In this document: piece after piece, positions 23,385 through 33,340 of the stretch
Position numbering within the stretch: the first letter of the stretch is position 1
How the letters are laid out: each line of letters opens with the position of its first letter
NCBI GenBank assembly: GCA_028583415.1
Contig: CM053266.1
Span: 4,473,217-4,537,216, forward strand
Source: Protea cynaroides
Lineage: Eukaryota; Streptophyta; Magnoliopsida; Proteales; Proteaceae
DNA length: 64,000 nt
Reading direction: 5' to 3'
The notes under the pieces: model-generated
Databases searched by the model: none
The model's input: only the letters and a program-made list of their open reading frames with translations
Told to the model about the DNA's origin: nothing
Made by a program: the position numbers and the translations under genes

Positions 23385-23385
23385 C

Positions 23386-23894
23386 TGTAGGGATGATGTG
23401 GACGTCGAAACACGGAACCAAACTGACCAAAATAGCGGAGTGACACTGTAGAAACTCAGAGGTGGGAGACGAGTCGAAACGGGAGAGAAATAATAAAGAA
23501 TGAACCCAGAATCGGATCTTAAAGGTCTGATTTTTGGTCTGAGGGTCGGACAATTCGACCAGGATCATCGACCCTCACCATCGACCCTCCCATCAATCCT
23601 CAGCTCTCGAGAATCTGACAGAAAACCAGGGTCGGATGCTGAGGGTCGGATACCCATCGACCCTCACATCGACCCTCAGCTCTCAGGAAGAACAGGTCAT
23701 TCCCAGGGTCAGATACTGAGGGTCGGACATACCATCGACCCCTACCATCGACCCTGCATAGAAAAGACAGTATTTTTCATAGAATGAGCTGAAAATTTTG
23801 AAATTTTGCATCGATTAGCATGCCTACATGTAGTATAAATGATTGTCTCACCTATTTTAATGATTTTCAGGCACCACCAATCTTAGGAGGAAAT
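23386..23894. promoter_or_regulatory. Element G divergent region with GGGTCG array
   Basis: No gene. The segment 23540-23765 is built of roughly 80-90-bp imperfect units beginning CATCGACCCT (about 23565, 23655, 23733). Each contains ATCGACCCTC pairs, a spacer like AGCTCTCGAGAATCTGACAG and GAGGGTCGGA. It lies between the start of the antisense gene transcript (minus) and gag (plus). Confidence 0.65.
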
Positions 23895-25156
23895 ATGTCT
23901 GGGCGTAGAGTAACAAGCAAAGCCAAAATGCAGTTCCACCACCACCTGTGGAGGAAACTAGCCAAGAAAATATATACGCCCAGGGAAATCCGCAGGTTGT
24001 ACCCCCAGGAAATCTAGACCAGGCAAATCCTACCAACTTGCCACCTCCACTACCGAAGTTAGCAACCATGGTAATGAATCTAGCATAGCAGCTACAACAG
24101 ATGCAACATGCACAGGCTCAAATGCAAGTTGCAATGGGGATTATGTTCCAGGCCGCACACGCTACACCCATGCAGACCGGACAAGCCAGTGCAGCACCGG
24201 TGGGTAACCACCCAGCACCTCAAACACCTCAACCACCAGCTGCATAAATTCCAATACCAGGTCCGAAAGCAGCTCAGGTTAATTATCAGTGTCCACAACC
24301 TATGTTTGGGGCATACCCCCACAATCAGATGGATCACTCTCGACTGGTTGAGAGATTTTTGAAGATGAAGCCTAAGGAATTTAACGGTAAACCTTCTGAT
24401 CCGTTATGGCCAGCACACTGGATCAACGAGATGGAGAGAAACTTTCTCATGATGACTATCACAGAAGAAGAAAAGGTGTTATGTGCCACCTTCATTCTAA
24501 AAGGCGATGCACATCATTGGTGGAAATCTACCAGGGCATATCTACTGACCAAGCACCCCTATTGACTTGGGCTATTTATAAAGAAGCGTTATTTGAGAAG
24601 TATTTTCCCCGAAGCTTCAGAGATGCTATGGAGAAGGAGTTCTTGAGTTTATATCAGGGCCAGATGTCTGTGGATGCATATCAACAGCGTTATGAGGAGT
24701 TGTTTTTCTTTACACCACTTAGTATGCAAGAAGAAGACACTAAGACCCGTAGGTTTGTCACGGGACTGAGAGGAAGCATCAGAGAGCACGTTCTGGGTTT
24801 GGAGAAGAAGGTATATAACGAAGCTGTCCAAATTGCTCGAGTTATAGAATCGAGCCGGAAGGAGAGTTACTTTACACAAAACAGAGGTATAAAAAGGCCA
24901 GCCGAAAATGCTTATAATGGAGGAAACAACAAGACATTTAAACCCTTCCGTGCTCAAGGCTTTACTGCTGCACCCAAGATTACTCCAGTAGCTCAACGTC
25001 AGCCAAAGCCAAATTCTGAAGGTCCAAAATGTTATAACTGCAACCAAGCAGGACATATGGCAAGGGAGTGTCCTAAACCCAAGAAGCAGTTACATCAAGG
25101 ATGAGTATATGTTGTTACAATCGAGGATGCTGCCGCATCACCCGATGTGGTCACAG
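23895..25156 (+). pseudogene. Element G gag
   Basis: Start ATG 23895 (MSGRRVTSKAKM); a lost base within the first codons shifts the frame from the conserved Pro-rich reading. The capsid block FLKMKPKEFNGKPSDPLWPA is at about 24356, then HHWWKSTR, a frameshift near 24560, and LSLYQGQMSVDAYQQRYEEL. The CCHC knuckle KCYNCNQAGHMARECPK is at about 25027-25077. TGA at 25102-25104 ends the frame 52 bases before the intron, at the same codon as in A; E has CGA there and F a Lys codon. Confidence 0.9.
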
Positions 25157-25233
25157 GTATGACTGAAACCTTTTTAAGGTTGAAATTACATTGTATGAGC
25201 ATGAGCATGTAGACTAAGAAAAATAAATCACAG
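25157..25233 (+). other. Element G gag/pol intron (77 bp)
   Basis: GTCACAG|GTATGACTGAA...ATAAATCACAG|GTATCG, with GACTAAG 15-20 bases before the acceptor as a branch-like site. Unspliced reading adds about 19 residues to gag and ends at TAG; removal joins gag to protease in one frame, exactly as in element E. Confidence 0.65.
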
Positions 25234-28200
25234 GTATCGTACCTATAAATGGCATACCCACCAGAGTACTCTTCGACTCAGGAGCTACTCATTCTTTTAT
25301 ATCTATGTTTGGAAAGAAGCTGAAATTATCCATCAAAACATTGGACTACAAACTACTTGTATGGTCACCAATGGGGTTAGAAGTGAAATTAGAGAAAGGT
25401 TATGGACCATGTCCATTTCTCATTGGCGAGAAAACCTTAGATGCAATCTTGATCCAACTAGAGATGGCAGACTTTGACGTCATCTTGGGAATGGACTGGT
25501 TAGCTCGGCATTCTGCGAACCTATTATGTGCCAAAAAGAAGCTAACATTTAAAGACAAAGAAGGAGCAGAATTTAGTTTTGCGGGAACCAAACTGCCCCG
25601 TAAACGCAAGCTCATACTCTCAGCACTAAAGGCTAAGAAGTGCCTTGAGAAGAGGGCAGTTGGGTATCTAGTATTAGTGGTCGACCTAACCAAGGAAGCA
25701 CCACGAATGGAAGATATTGATGTCATGCGGGACTATCCTGACATATTTTTGGAAGAACTACCAAGATTACTACCCGACCGAGCCACAGAGTTTGTGATAG
25801 ATCTTATACCTGGAGCTGCACCAGTATCAAAAGCACCTTATAGAATGGCTCCTACTGAACTGAAGGAATTGAAAGTTCAACTACAAGAACTGTTGGACAA
25901 GGGTTATATTCGACCCAATATATCACCATGGGGAGCACCAATATTATTCGTAAAGAAGAAGGATGGTAGCATTCGATTATGTATCAACTATCGAGAGTTG
26001 AATAAACTGACAATCAAGAATAGATATCCACTACCTCAGATCGATGACTTGTTCGATCAGTTGCAAGGAGCAAAAGTATTTTCTAAGATCGATCTTCGGT
26101 CAGGCTATCATCAGTTGAAGATTAAAGAGGGTGATATTCCTAAGATAGCTTTCAGGACCAGATATGGACATTATGAGTTCTTGGTCATGTCTTTTGGATT
26201 AACAAACGCACCAGCAACTTTCATGGAACTTATGAATCGGGTCTTCCATGATATGTTGGATACGTCGGTTATTGTATTTATTGATGATATATTGGTATAT
26301 TCCAAGGACAAAGAAACCCATATCAAGTACCTAAACGCCGCCCTATAGCGTTTAAGGAAAGAGAAGTTATATGCCAAATTTACCAAGTGTAAGTTTTGGT
26401 TAAGTGAAGTCGCCTTCCTAGGCCATGTAGTATCCGCTGAAGGAATCAAAGTGGACCCCAGCAAGATCGAGGCTATTGTAAAGTGGAAAGCACCAAAGAG
26501 CGTTGCAGAAATTAAGTTTTCTGGGTCTCGCTGGTTATTATCGGAGATTTATGGAAGACTATTCCCAGATTTTCGTACCTCTCACTAGTTTGACTAAGAA
26601 AGGTGAAAAGTTTGTGTGGATGGATAAATGTGAGAAGAGCTTCCAGACATTGAAGACCAGATTGATATCCGCTCCGATTTTGACTATTCCTGTCCCAGGA
26701 CAGCCATTTACCCTATACACTGATGCGTCAAGACTGGGATTAGGATGCGTGCTTATGCAAGGAGAACAAGTAATTGCTTATGCCTCAAGACAGTTGAAGA
26801 CACATGAGAAAAATTATCCCACTCATGATTTGGAGTTAGCAGCAGTAGTACATGCTGTCAAGATATGGAGACATTACCTGTACGGAGAGAAATTCCAGAT
26901 TAAGTCGGACCATAAAAGTCTTACTTATTTATTTAATCAGAAGGAGTTGAATATGAGGCAAAGAAGATGGCTGAAACTATTGAAAGACTATGATTGTGAT
27001 ATCCAGTATCATCCGGGGAAAGCTAATGTAGTAGCGGATGCGTTGAGCAGAAAGGCAATGATAAAATCTCAAGGGGAGGTTAGTACAACTACAGCTACAT
27101 GTACTACCGAAATGGTATTCAATCATGGCAATGAACAATATGTGATAGATACAACGGATGGATCAGCCAACCAAGGGTTTATTCATCAGTTTTCAAATAT
27201 GTTTGCGGCATTAAAAATTATACCGGATATAATGGATGAAGTGAAGACAGCTATCAAATCAGATCCTTATCTGATAACAGTACAAGAATATATCGAGAAA
27301 GGTAGGACTAACCCTGAGTTCACCTTGGACGAAGAGAAAGTACTGAAATACAAAGGAAGAATATGTGTACCTGAAACAGAAAGTGTGGACATTAGACACC
27401 GACTGATGAAAGAAGCCCATACCACCATCTATTCGATACATCCTGGAAGTACAAAAATGTATCCTGATCTAAAGAAACTATATTGGTGGAGAGGAATGAA
27501 AGCAGATGTAGCTAGGTTCGTGTCTCAATACCTAAATTGTCAGAAAGTAAAGGCTAAACGACAAAGACCAGCAGGACTGTTACAGCCATTACCGAAACCA
27601 TCATGGAAATGGAACTGCATCACTATGGACTTCGTCACGGGGTTACCACTAACTCCTCGAGTAGTTGACGCAGTTTGGGTGATTGTAGACCGTCTGACTA
27701 AAACAACTCGCTTCATACCGATACGACCTCAGTATACACTGGAAAGGTTAGCAAAGCTGTATGTGGATAATATTGTTAGATTACACGGTGTACCAGAGAG
27801 CATTGTGTCCGATAGAGATCCATAATTTACTTTCAAGTTTTGGGAGGGATTGCAAAAGGCAATGGGTACAACATTGAAGTTCAGTACTGCATTCTACCCA
27901 CAGACAGATGGACAGTCAGAGCGTACAATCCAGATTCTAGAAGATGTGCTACGAGCATGTGTAATTGACTTCAAGGGATCATGGGATGAAAGATTACCAC
28001 TGATCGAGTTCGCTTATAACAATAGCTATCAGGCTACTATACAGATGTCACCCTATGAAGCACTGTATGTCAGAAAGTTTCGAACTCCTTTATTTTGGAA
28101 TGAGGTTGGAGAACGTAGTATTGTTGGACTGGAATTTATTGAAGAGACTTGTCGAGTGGTCGACATTATCAAGGAAAGAGTGAGAACAGCTCAGAACCGT

Positions 28201-28719
28201 CAGAAGCAATATGCAGATACTCAACGCAGAGATCTAGAGTTCGCTGTAGGTGATAAAGTATTTTTGAAGGTATCACCTATGCGAGGATTGAAAAGGTTCG
28301 GACAGAAAGGGAAACTGAGTCCAAGATATGTCGGGCCATATGAGATTTTAGCTAAGCGTGGGAAAGTGGCTTATCAGTTAGCACTACCACGATCTATGTC
28401 AAGTGTGCATGACGTATTTCATATTTCCCTATTGAAGAAGTATGTCAAGGATCCAACGCACGTTTTAACAGTAGATTTACCCGATTTGACTGATGATTTG
28501 ACATTCGAAGTAACACCAACTGAAATCACCAGACGAAAGGTTCAACGACTACGCAACCGAGATATCTACTATGTTAAGGTCACCTAGAAAAGTAGAGATA
28601 TGGAAGAAATTACATGGGAAGAAGAAAATGCTATGCGAAAGCAATACCCTCACTTATTTGATTCAGAAGGTACGTACAATTTCGAGGACAAAATTTTTAT
28701 AAGTAGGGGGAAGTTGTAA
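25234..28719 (+). pseudogene. Element G pol: protease-RT-RNase H-integrase-chromodomain
   Basis: Protease DSGATHSF is at 25275, RT at about 25830-26480 with FIDD intact at 26277-26288, and RNase H with LYTDAS at 26716. The integrase zinc region is at about 27410-27545; one Cys is Tyr (SQYLNC). Catalytic Asp are at 27628 and 27811, Glu at 27919; the GPYEIL...HISLLKKYV block is at about 28330-28445. The chromodomain-like C-terminus (LTFEVTP...YYVKVT, EEITWEEENAMRKQYPHLF) is at about 28490-28660, the hallmark of chromoviruses. Stops: 26346 (TAG for CAG), 27823 (TAA), 28585 (TAG for TGG); frameshift near 26514. The final stop TAA (28717-28719) is supplied by the third to fifth bases of the LTR. 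Confidence 0.95.
28701..28714 (+). other. Polypurine tract, element G
   Basis: AAGTAGGGGGAAGT immediately before the 3' LTR; primes plus-strand DNA synthesis in LTR elements. Confidence 0.85.
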
Positions 28720-29079
28720 GACCCGTATCGAACTAACCCGATATTATCACCTTGAACCAGGTTTACCCATCATGGTCAAGTTAAATGGACCAAGGCCGTG
28801 AAGGAGATCGAGATCCCATGTATCAAATCGACCCAAAAACACTCAATTTAAAGGGAGGGTCGCATACCCAGCAAGGGAGGGTCGAACCCCCCAAGACAGA
28901 AAGTCAGACCCTCTGTTTTACAGGGAGGGTCGGACACTTTAGGAAACCAAGGGTCGACGGGATCATCGACCCTCGCATCGACCCTCAGTTGCCACCGAAA
29001 CTGAAATTAAGAAATTTCTATAATTTTGATTAGGACTCTTCCTAATCTCAAAGGGAATTATTTTAGGATGTTTCTACTC

Positions 29080-29087
29080 TATAAATA
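29080..29087 (+). promoter_or_regulatory. TATA box, 3' LTR of G
   Basis: TATAAATA followed by GGACGTCCC, 365 bases into the LTR. Confidence 0.7.
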
Positions 29088-30019
29088 GGACGTCCCTAAG
29101 CCTCTTTCACTCCTTTTACAACCCTAATTGAATTGAGAGAAAAAGAAGAGAAGGAAGAGAAGAAGAAGAGAAACAAGGTAGAGAAGAAAGCAAAAGGAGA
29201 AGAGTTGCAGAGAAGGAGTGTTCTTCTCAGGTATGGATACTAATTCCATGAGTTTCTATAGGCCTTAAGTTAGATAATGATGAGAGTGTGATCTCGGAGA
29301 AACCCAAACCATCAACCCATGGTTAGGTTTTCATGGAAAACCATGGGAGAATACATGAAAGCTATTTAGGTGGGTGATTCATGGTTCTAGAGCATGGAAT
29401 GCATGTTGAATGGACTGTAGGAGCAAGCCATAGGACCCCAAACACGAAGAATGGATTAGAAGCAGGAAAATTGACCAAAAACCACCAAGGGTCGCACAGA
29501 GGGTCGATGACCATCCGACCCTATGTGACCTGAGTATCGACCCTCAGGGTTTAAGAAGTCCAGATTTGGGGAGGGTCGCACCTAGGGTCGATCATGACTT
29601 CGACCCTACCTCCGACCCTCAGTTAACAGAATGGTTTTTAAAAATTAGAATAAATTTTAATTAAATTTTATCGACTTTGTTAGGTCTTCTAGCAATATAA
29701 TAACATTATAAAGGTGATTCTAAAGCTTGGAAGAGTATCTATTAATAACCTAAGGTGAGAAAATGGAATTCTAAACTAATTGGTTAATAACAAACTATTT
29801 TTTTTTTCTTAAGTCCAATGCCATGCTTGATTCTATGTGAATATGTTTGTAATGTGCATACAACATGTCATCCAATATTTCTATTACTTGTTCATGCATA
29901 TTTACTTTATTGTTTATAATATGGTGATGATGATGATGATAAGAATAGGCATGTGATTGTATGTGTGTGGTTGGTGTACTTGATGCGAGCGAGTATCAGG
30001 GGAGGTGTGATGAGAACGT

Positions 30020-30456
30020 CAATAAACGTTAACCTTTGGCGGATCTTAGCACTTTAGCTCTATCTCTAACTCAAGTCTTGTGCATTAGCATCGTCGTATC
30101 GCCATTACTTTAGTAGAACTATTATGTCGTAGAGTATCAGGGGAGGTGGTCTCGGTCCTTGTAGTTTCTAACTCTACCGGGGGGCCTTAGCTCTATCTCT
30201 ATGGACATTCTGAGGGATGCTGGGGTGAGGCCTTGGATACACTGTTTGGCATTAGGATTGGTTAGTTGCGAGCCCAGTTTGCAAGCCCTCTCCCGCAGGG
30301 GCTTACGTGTTGGTATGGCACTATACAGCAATAAACATTAACCTTTGTTGTATAATGTTCATGATTAGGGTGGATGGGGACGACAATAAACGTTAACCTT
30401 TGGGCGAACTTCCACACCCTGTGTATAGATGCGGGGTCAATAAACGTTAACCTTTG
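30020..30456 (+). repeat. Four CAATAAACGTTAACCTTTG repeats, G 3' LTR
   Basis: Copies at 30020, 30329 (core changed to CATT), 30384 and 30438, at the same spacing as in the 5' LTR. Confidence 0.9.
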
Positions 30457-30612
30457 ACCACCTAACCTTTCTATTGTGCATTGCAAACTATAAACCAGAC
30501 CAAAGATATGAATTGATTGCATGCATATCTACTGTTGCATTGTTTTGTTTGGTCACTGAGCCATGATGTGTGCTCACCCCTCGACGTCGAATATTTTTAG
30601 TTGATGATGCAG

Positions 30613-30734
30613 GTTTTACCGTTGAAGATTATGTAAATGCTCCAGCATACGAAAACGTAGTGGCGATGGAAGTTGAAGCTGAAGTGGATACACATGACTA
30701 CTCTTGCGAGTGCAACTCATGTGTATTCGATTAG
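30613..30734 (+). CDS. Conserved U5 short reading frame, G 3' LTR (intact)
   Basis: Begins after GATGATGCAG: GFTVEDYVNAPAYENVVAM, then EAEVDTHDYSCECNSCVFD and TAG. 40 codons are open from the acceptor-like site. It has the same start and Cys-rich end as the frames in E, F and A, and is recognisable in H. No known domain; translation unproven. Confidence 0.45.
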
Positions 30735-31019
30735 ATATTTTCTTAGTTTTCTTTACTTGGATTTATTATGGACATGTATTTGAAATTTATTTATGTCTCA
30801 GTTGATACAGAATAATTTGCTATTTAAATATTAATATCAAGTAGATTCTCAGTTCATTTTATTATAAGACTTATGCTATTGTGCATTTATTCTGATTATG
30901 AATATGGATGTATGGGGTTTAGATAAAATGGATATAGCCTACTCGAGATCCTGGTTGAACCATTGGTTTATTGGCGGTTCATCACACCATTCAAAATAGT
31001 ACGAAATTGGGGTGTGACA

Positions 31020-31024
31020 TGTAT
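31020..31024 (+). repeat. Target-site duplication of G, right copy (TGTAT)
   Basis: Identical to 19091-19095 and immediately followed by the continuation of the F RNase H reading (ASRQLKTHEKNY). Confidence 0.97.
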
Positions 31025-32968
31025 GCCTCAAGACAACTGAAGACACATGAGAAGAACTATCCCACTCATGACTTGGAATTAGCAGTAGTAGTACATGCTG
31101 TTAAGATATGGAGACATATGTTTATGGAGAGAAATTTCAGATTAAATCAGATCATTAGAGTCTCACTCATCTTTTTAATCAGAAGGAGTTGAATATGAGA
31201 CAAAGAAGATGGCTGAAATTACTGAAGGATTATGATTGCGATATCCAGTATCATCCAGGAAAAGCTAATGTAGTTGCTGATGCACTGAGCAGGAAAGCTA
31301 TGACAGAATCCCAAGAAGAAGTTAGTGCAAGTGTTGTGGCGTGTGTTACAGGGAGAGTATTTAATTACGGTAAAGGGCAATTCGTGATTGATATTCTGAA
31401 TGAATCAATTGACTAAGGGTTTATTCATCTATTCACAAACATGTTTGCTATATTGAAGATTGTACCTGATCTATTAGACGAAGTGAAAGCCGCTATTAAA
31501 TCAGACCCTTATCTGAGAATAGTACAAGAGGACCAGAAAAAAGGTAGGACTACTCCTGAGTTCACCTTGGACATTGAAAAGGAACTAAAATATAAAGGAA
31601 GGATATGTGCTCCTGAAAATGAAGACTTAAATATTAGACACAGACTAATAAAGGAAGCTCACACCACCGCTTATTCAGTACATCTTGGAAGTACAAAGAT
31701 GTATCATGATTTGAAGAAACTATATTGGTGGAGAGGAATGAAAGCGGATGTAGCCAAATTTGTGTCTCAATGCTTGAATTGTCAACAAGTAAAGGTTGAA
31801 AGGCAAAAACCTACTGGATTGTTGCAGCCACTGCCAGAACCAGCATGAAAATGGAACTGCATTACTATGGACATCGTCACCAGGTTACCATTGACTCCTC
31901 GAGTAGTTGACGCAGTTTGGGTGACTGTGGATTGTTTGACCAAGACAGCTCATTTCATAGCTATACGACCTCAGTATATCCTACAAAGGTTAGCTAAGCT
32001 TTGTGTAGATAATATTGTCCGATTAGATGGTGTATCTGAAAGCATTGTGTCCGACAGAGACCCACGCTTTACCTCAAAGTTTTGGGAAGGATTACAGAAG
32101 GCTATGGGTACAACATTAAAGTTTAGTACTGCATCTCATCCTCAGACAGACGGACAGTCGGAGCGTACTATTTAGATTTTAGAAGACATGCATCGAGCTT
32201 GTGTTATTGATTTCAAAGGATCATGGGATGAGAAATTACAATTGATTGAGTTCGCTTACAACAATAGCTATCAAGCGACTATATAGATGTCACCCTATGA
32301 AGCACTGTATGGTAGAAAATGTCGAACTCCTTTGTTTTGGAATAAAATTAGAGAACAGAGTATTGTTGGACTAGAGTTTATTGAAGAGACTTGTCGAGTA
32401 GTTGACATTATCAAGGAAAGAGTCCGAATAGCTTAGAACCATCAGAAGCAATATAAAGATAATCGACGTAGAGATCTCAAATTCACCATAGGTGATAAGG
32501 TATTTCTAAAAATATCTCCTATGCACTCCTATGCATGGTTTGAAAAGGTTTGGATAGAAGGGAAAGCTGTTTCCCAGATATATTGGACCTTATGAAGTTC
32601 TAGATAGATGTAGAAAAGTAGCATATCAGTTAGCACTAGCACCGTCCATGAAAAGTGTGCATGATGTATTTCATATCTCATTACTGAAGAAGTACGTCAG
32701 AGATCCAACACATGTGTTAACAACAAAATCCATCAAATTTGACTGAAGATTTGACGTTCGAAGTAGTACCTTTTGAGATCACTAACCAGAAGGTCCAACT
32801 TCTTCGCAACCACGACATTTACTACGTTAAGGTTACTTGGAGAAGCCAAAATGTAGAAGAAGTTATATGGGAAGAAGAGAACGCTATGCGGAAGCAATAT
32901 CCTTACCTATTCGACTCGAAAGGTATGTGCAAATTTTGAGGATGAAATTTATATAAGAGGGGGGGAGT
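31025..32968 (+). pseudogene. Element F pol part 2: RNase H end, integrase, chromodomain
   Basis: Continues RNase H (ASRQLKTHEKNYPTHDLEL; KANVVADALSRK near 31260). The integrase zinc region is at 31650-31790 with the CLNC pair intact; the catalytic-domain acids are at about 31869 (MDIVT), 32055 (SDRDP) and 32160 (QSERT). The GPYE region is scrambled by a short duplication (PMHSYAWF) near 32520-32560. The chromodomain-like end (LTFEVVPFEIT, VKVTWRSQNVEEV) is at 32745-32905. Stops occur near 31395, 31845, 32173, 32284 and 32434. Confidence 0.9.
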
Positions 32969-33331
32969 TGTAAGACCCGTACTCCACTAACATGGTCTAA
33001 CCTTATTGTGCTAGGTTTTCCCATCATTTCTGGACCAAGTTGACCGTGCGTGTAAAGATAAATCACAAACCAGGTATGAGAATCGAGTTAAAAACACTAA
33101 AAATATAGCTAAGGTTGCATGCCTGGGTAGGTATGGTTGACCATAAGGAAGGGAACCAAAAATGTCAAATCCAGAACCCCAGGTCGATGATTTTGACCTT
33201 ACAGTCGACAGTTTATGCGACCGTATCATCGACCATGAGAACTCAGATCAGACTTCGAGTTTTGGAAACTTTCCTAAACTAAGGGATTGCTTTCCTAATT
33301 GAAAGAGGACTTTATATGGAGAGTTTTTCTC

Positions 33332-33340
33332 TATATAAAG
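33332..33340 (+). promoter_or_regulatory. TATA box, 3' LTR of F
   Basis: TATATAAAG followed by GACGTCCC, 363 bases into the LTR. Confidence 0.75.

Larger units (their letters stand above)
19096..31019 (+). mobile_element. Element G: complete chromovirus, plus strand, 11.9 kb
   Basis: The only element complete in the window: 5' LTR 19096-21398, primer-binding site 21402-21413, antisense gene 22940-21672 with intron to 23384, motif array, gag 23895-25156, intron, pol 25234-28719, polypurine tract, 3' LTR 28715-31019, bounded by TGTAT duplications. The two LTRs (2303 and 2305 bp) differ by roughly a dozen positions in the first 200 bases by eye. Gag and pol contain several stops and frameshifts, so this copy could only move with help. 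Confidence 0.97.
28715..31019 (+). repeat. 3' LTR of element G (2305 bp)
   Basis: TGTAAGACCCGTATC...GGGGTGTGACA, the same layout as the 5' LTR: arrays 28850-28990 and 29490-29630, TATA 29080-29087, donor 29230/29231, hairpin repeats 30020-30456, U5 frame 30613-30734. Followed by TGTAT. Confidence 0.97.

Noticed and set aside
8323..31024. RNase H as an insertion hotspot (A in B, G in F, D in C)
   Set aside because: The three sites are not homologous positions and three events are too few; nesting is expected in such DNA.
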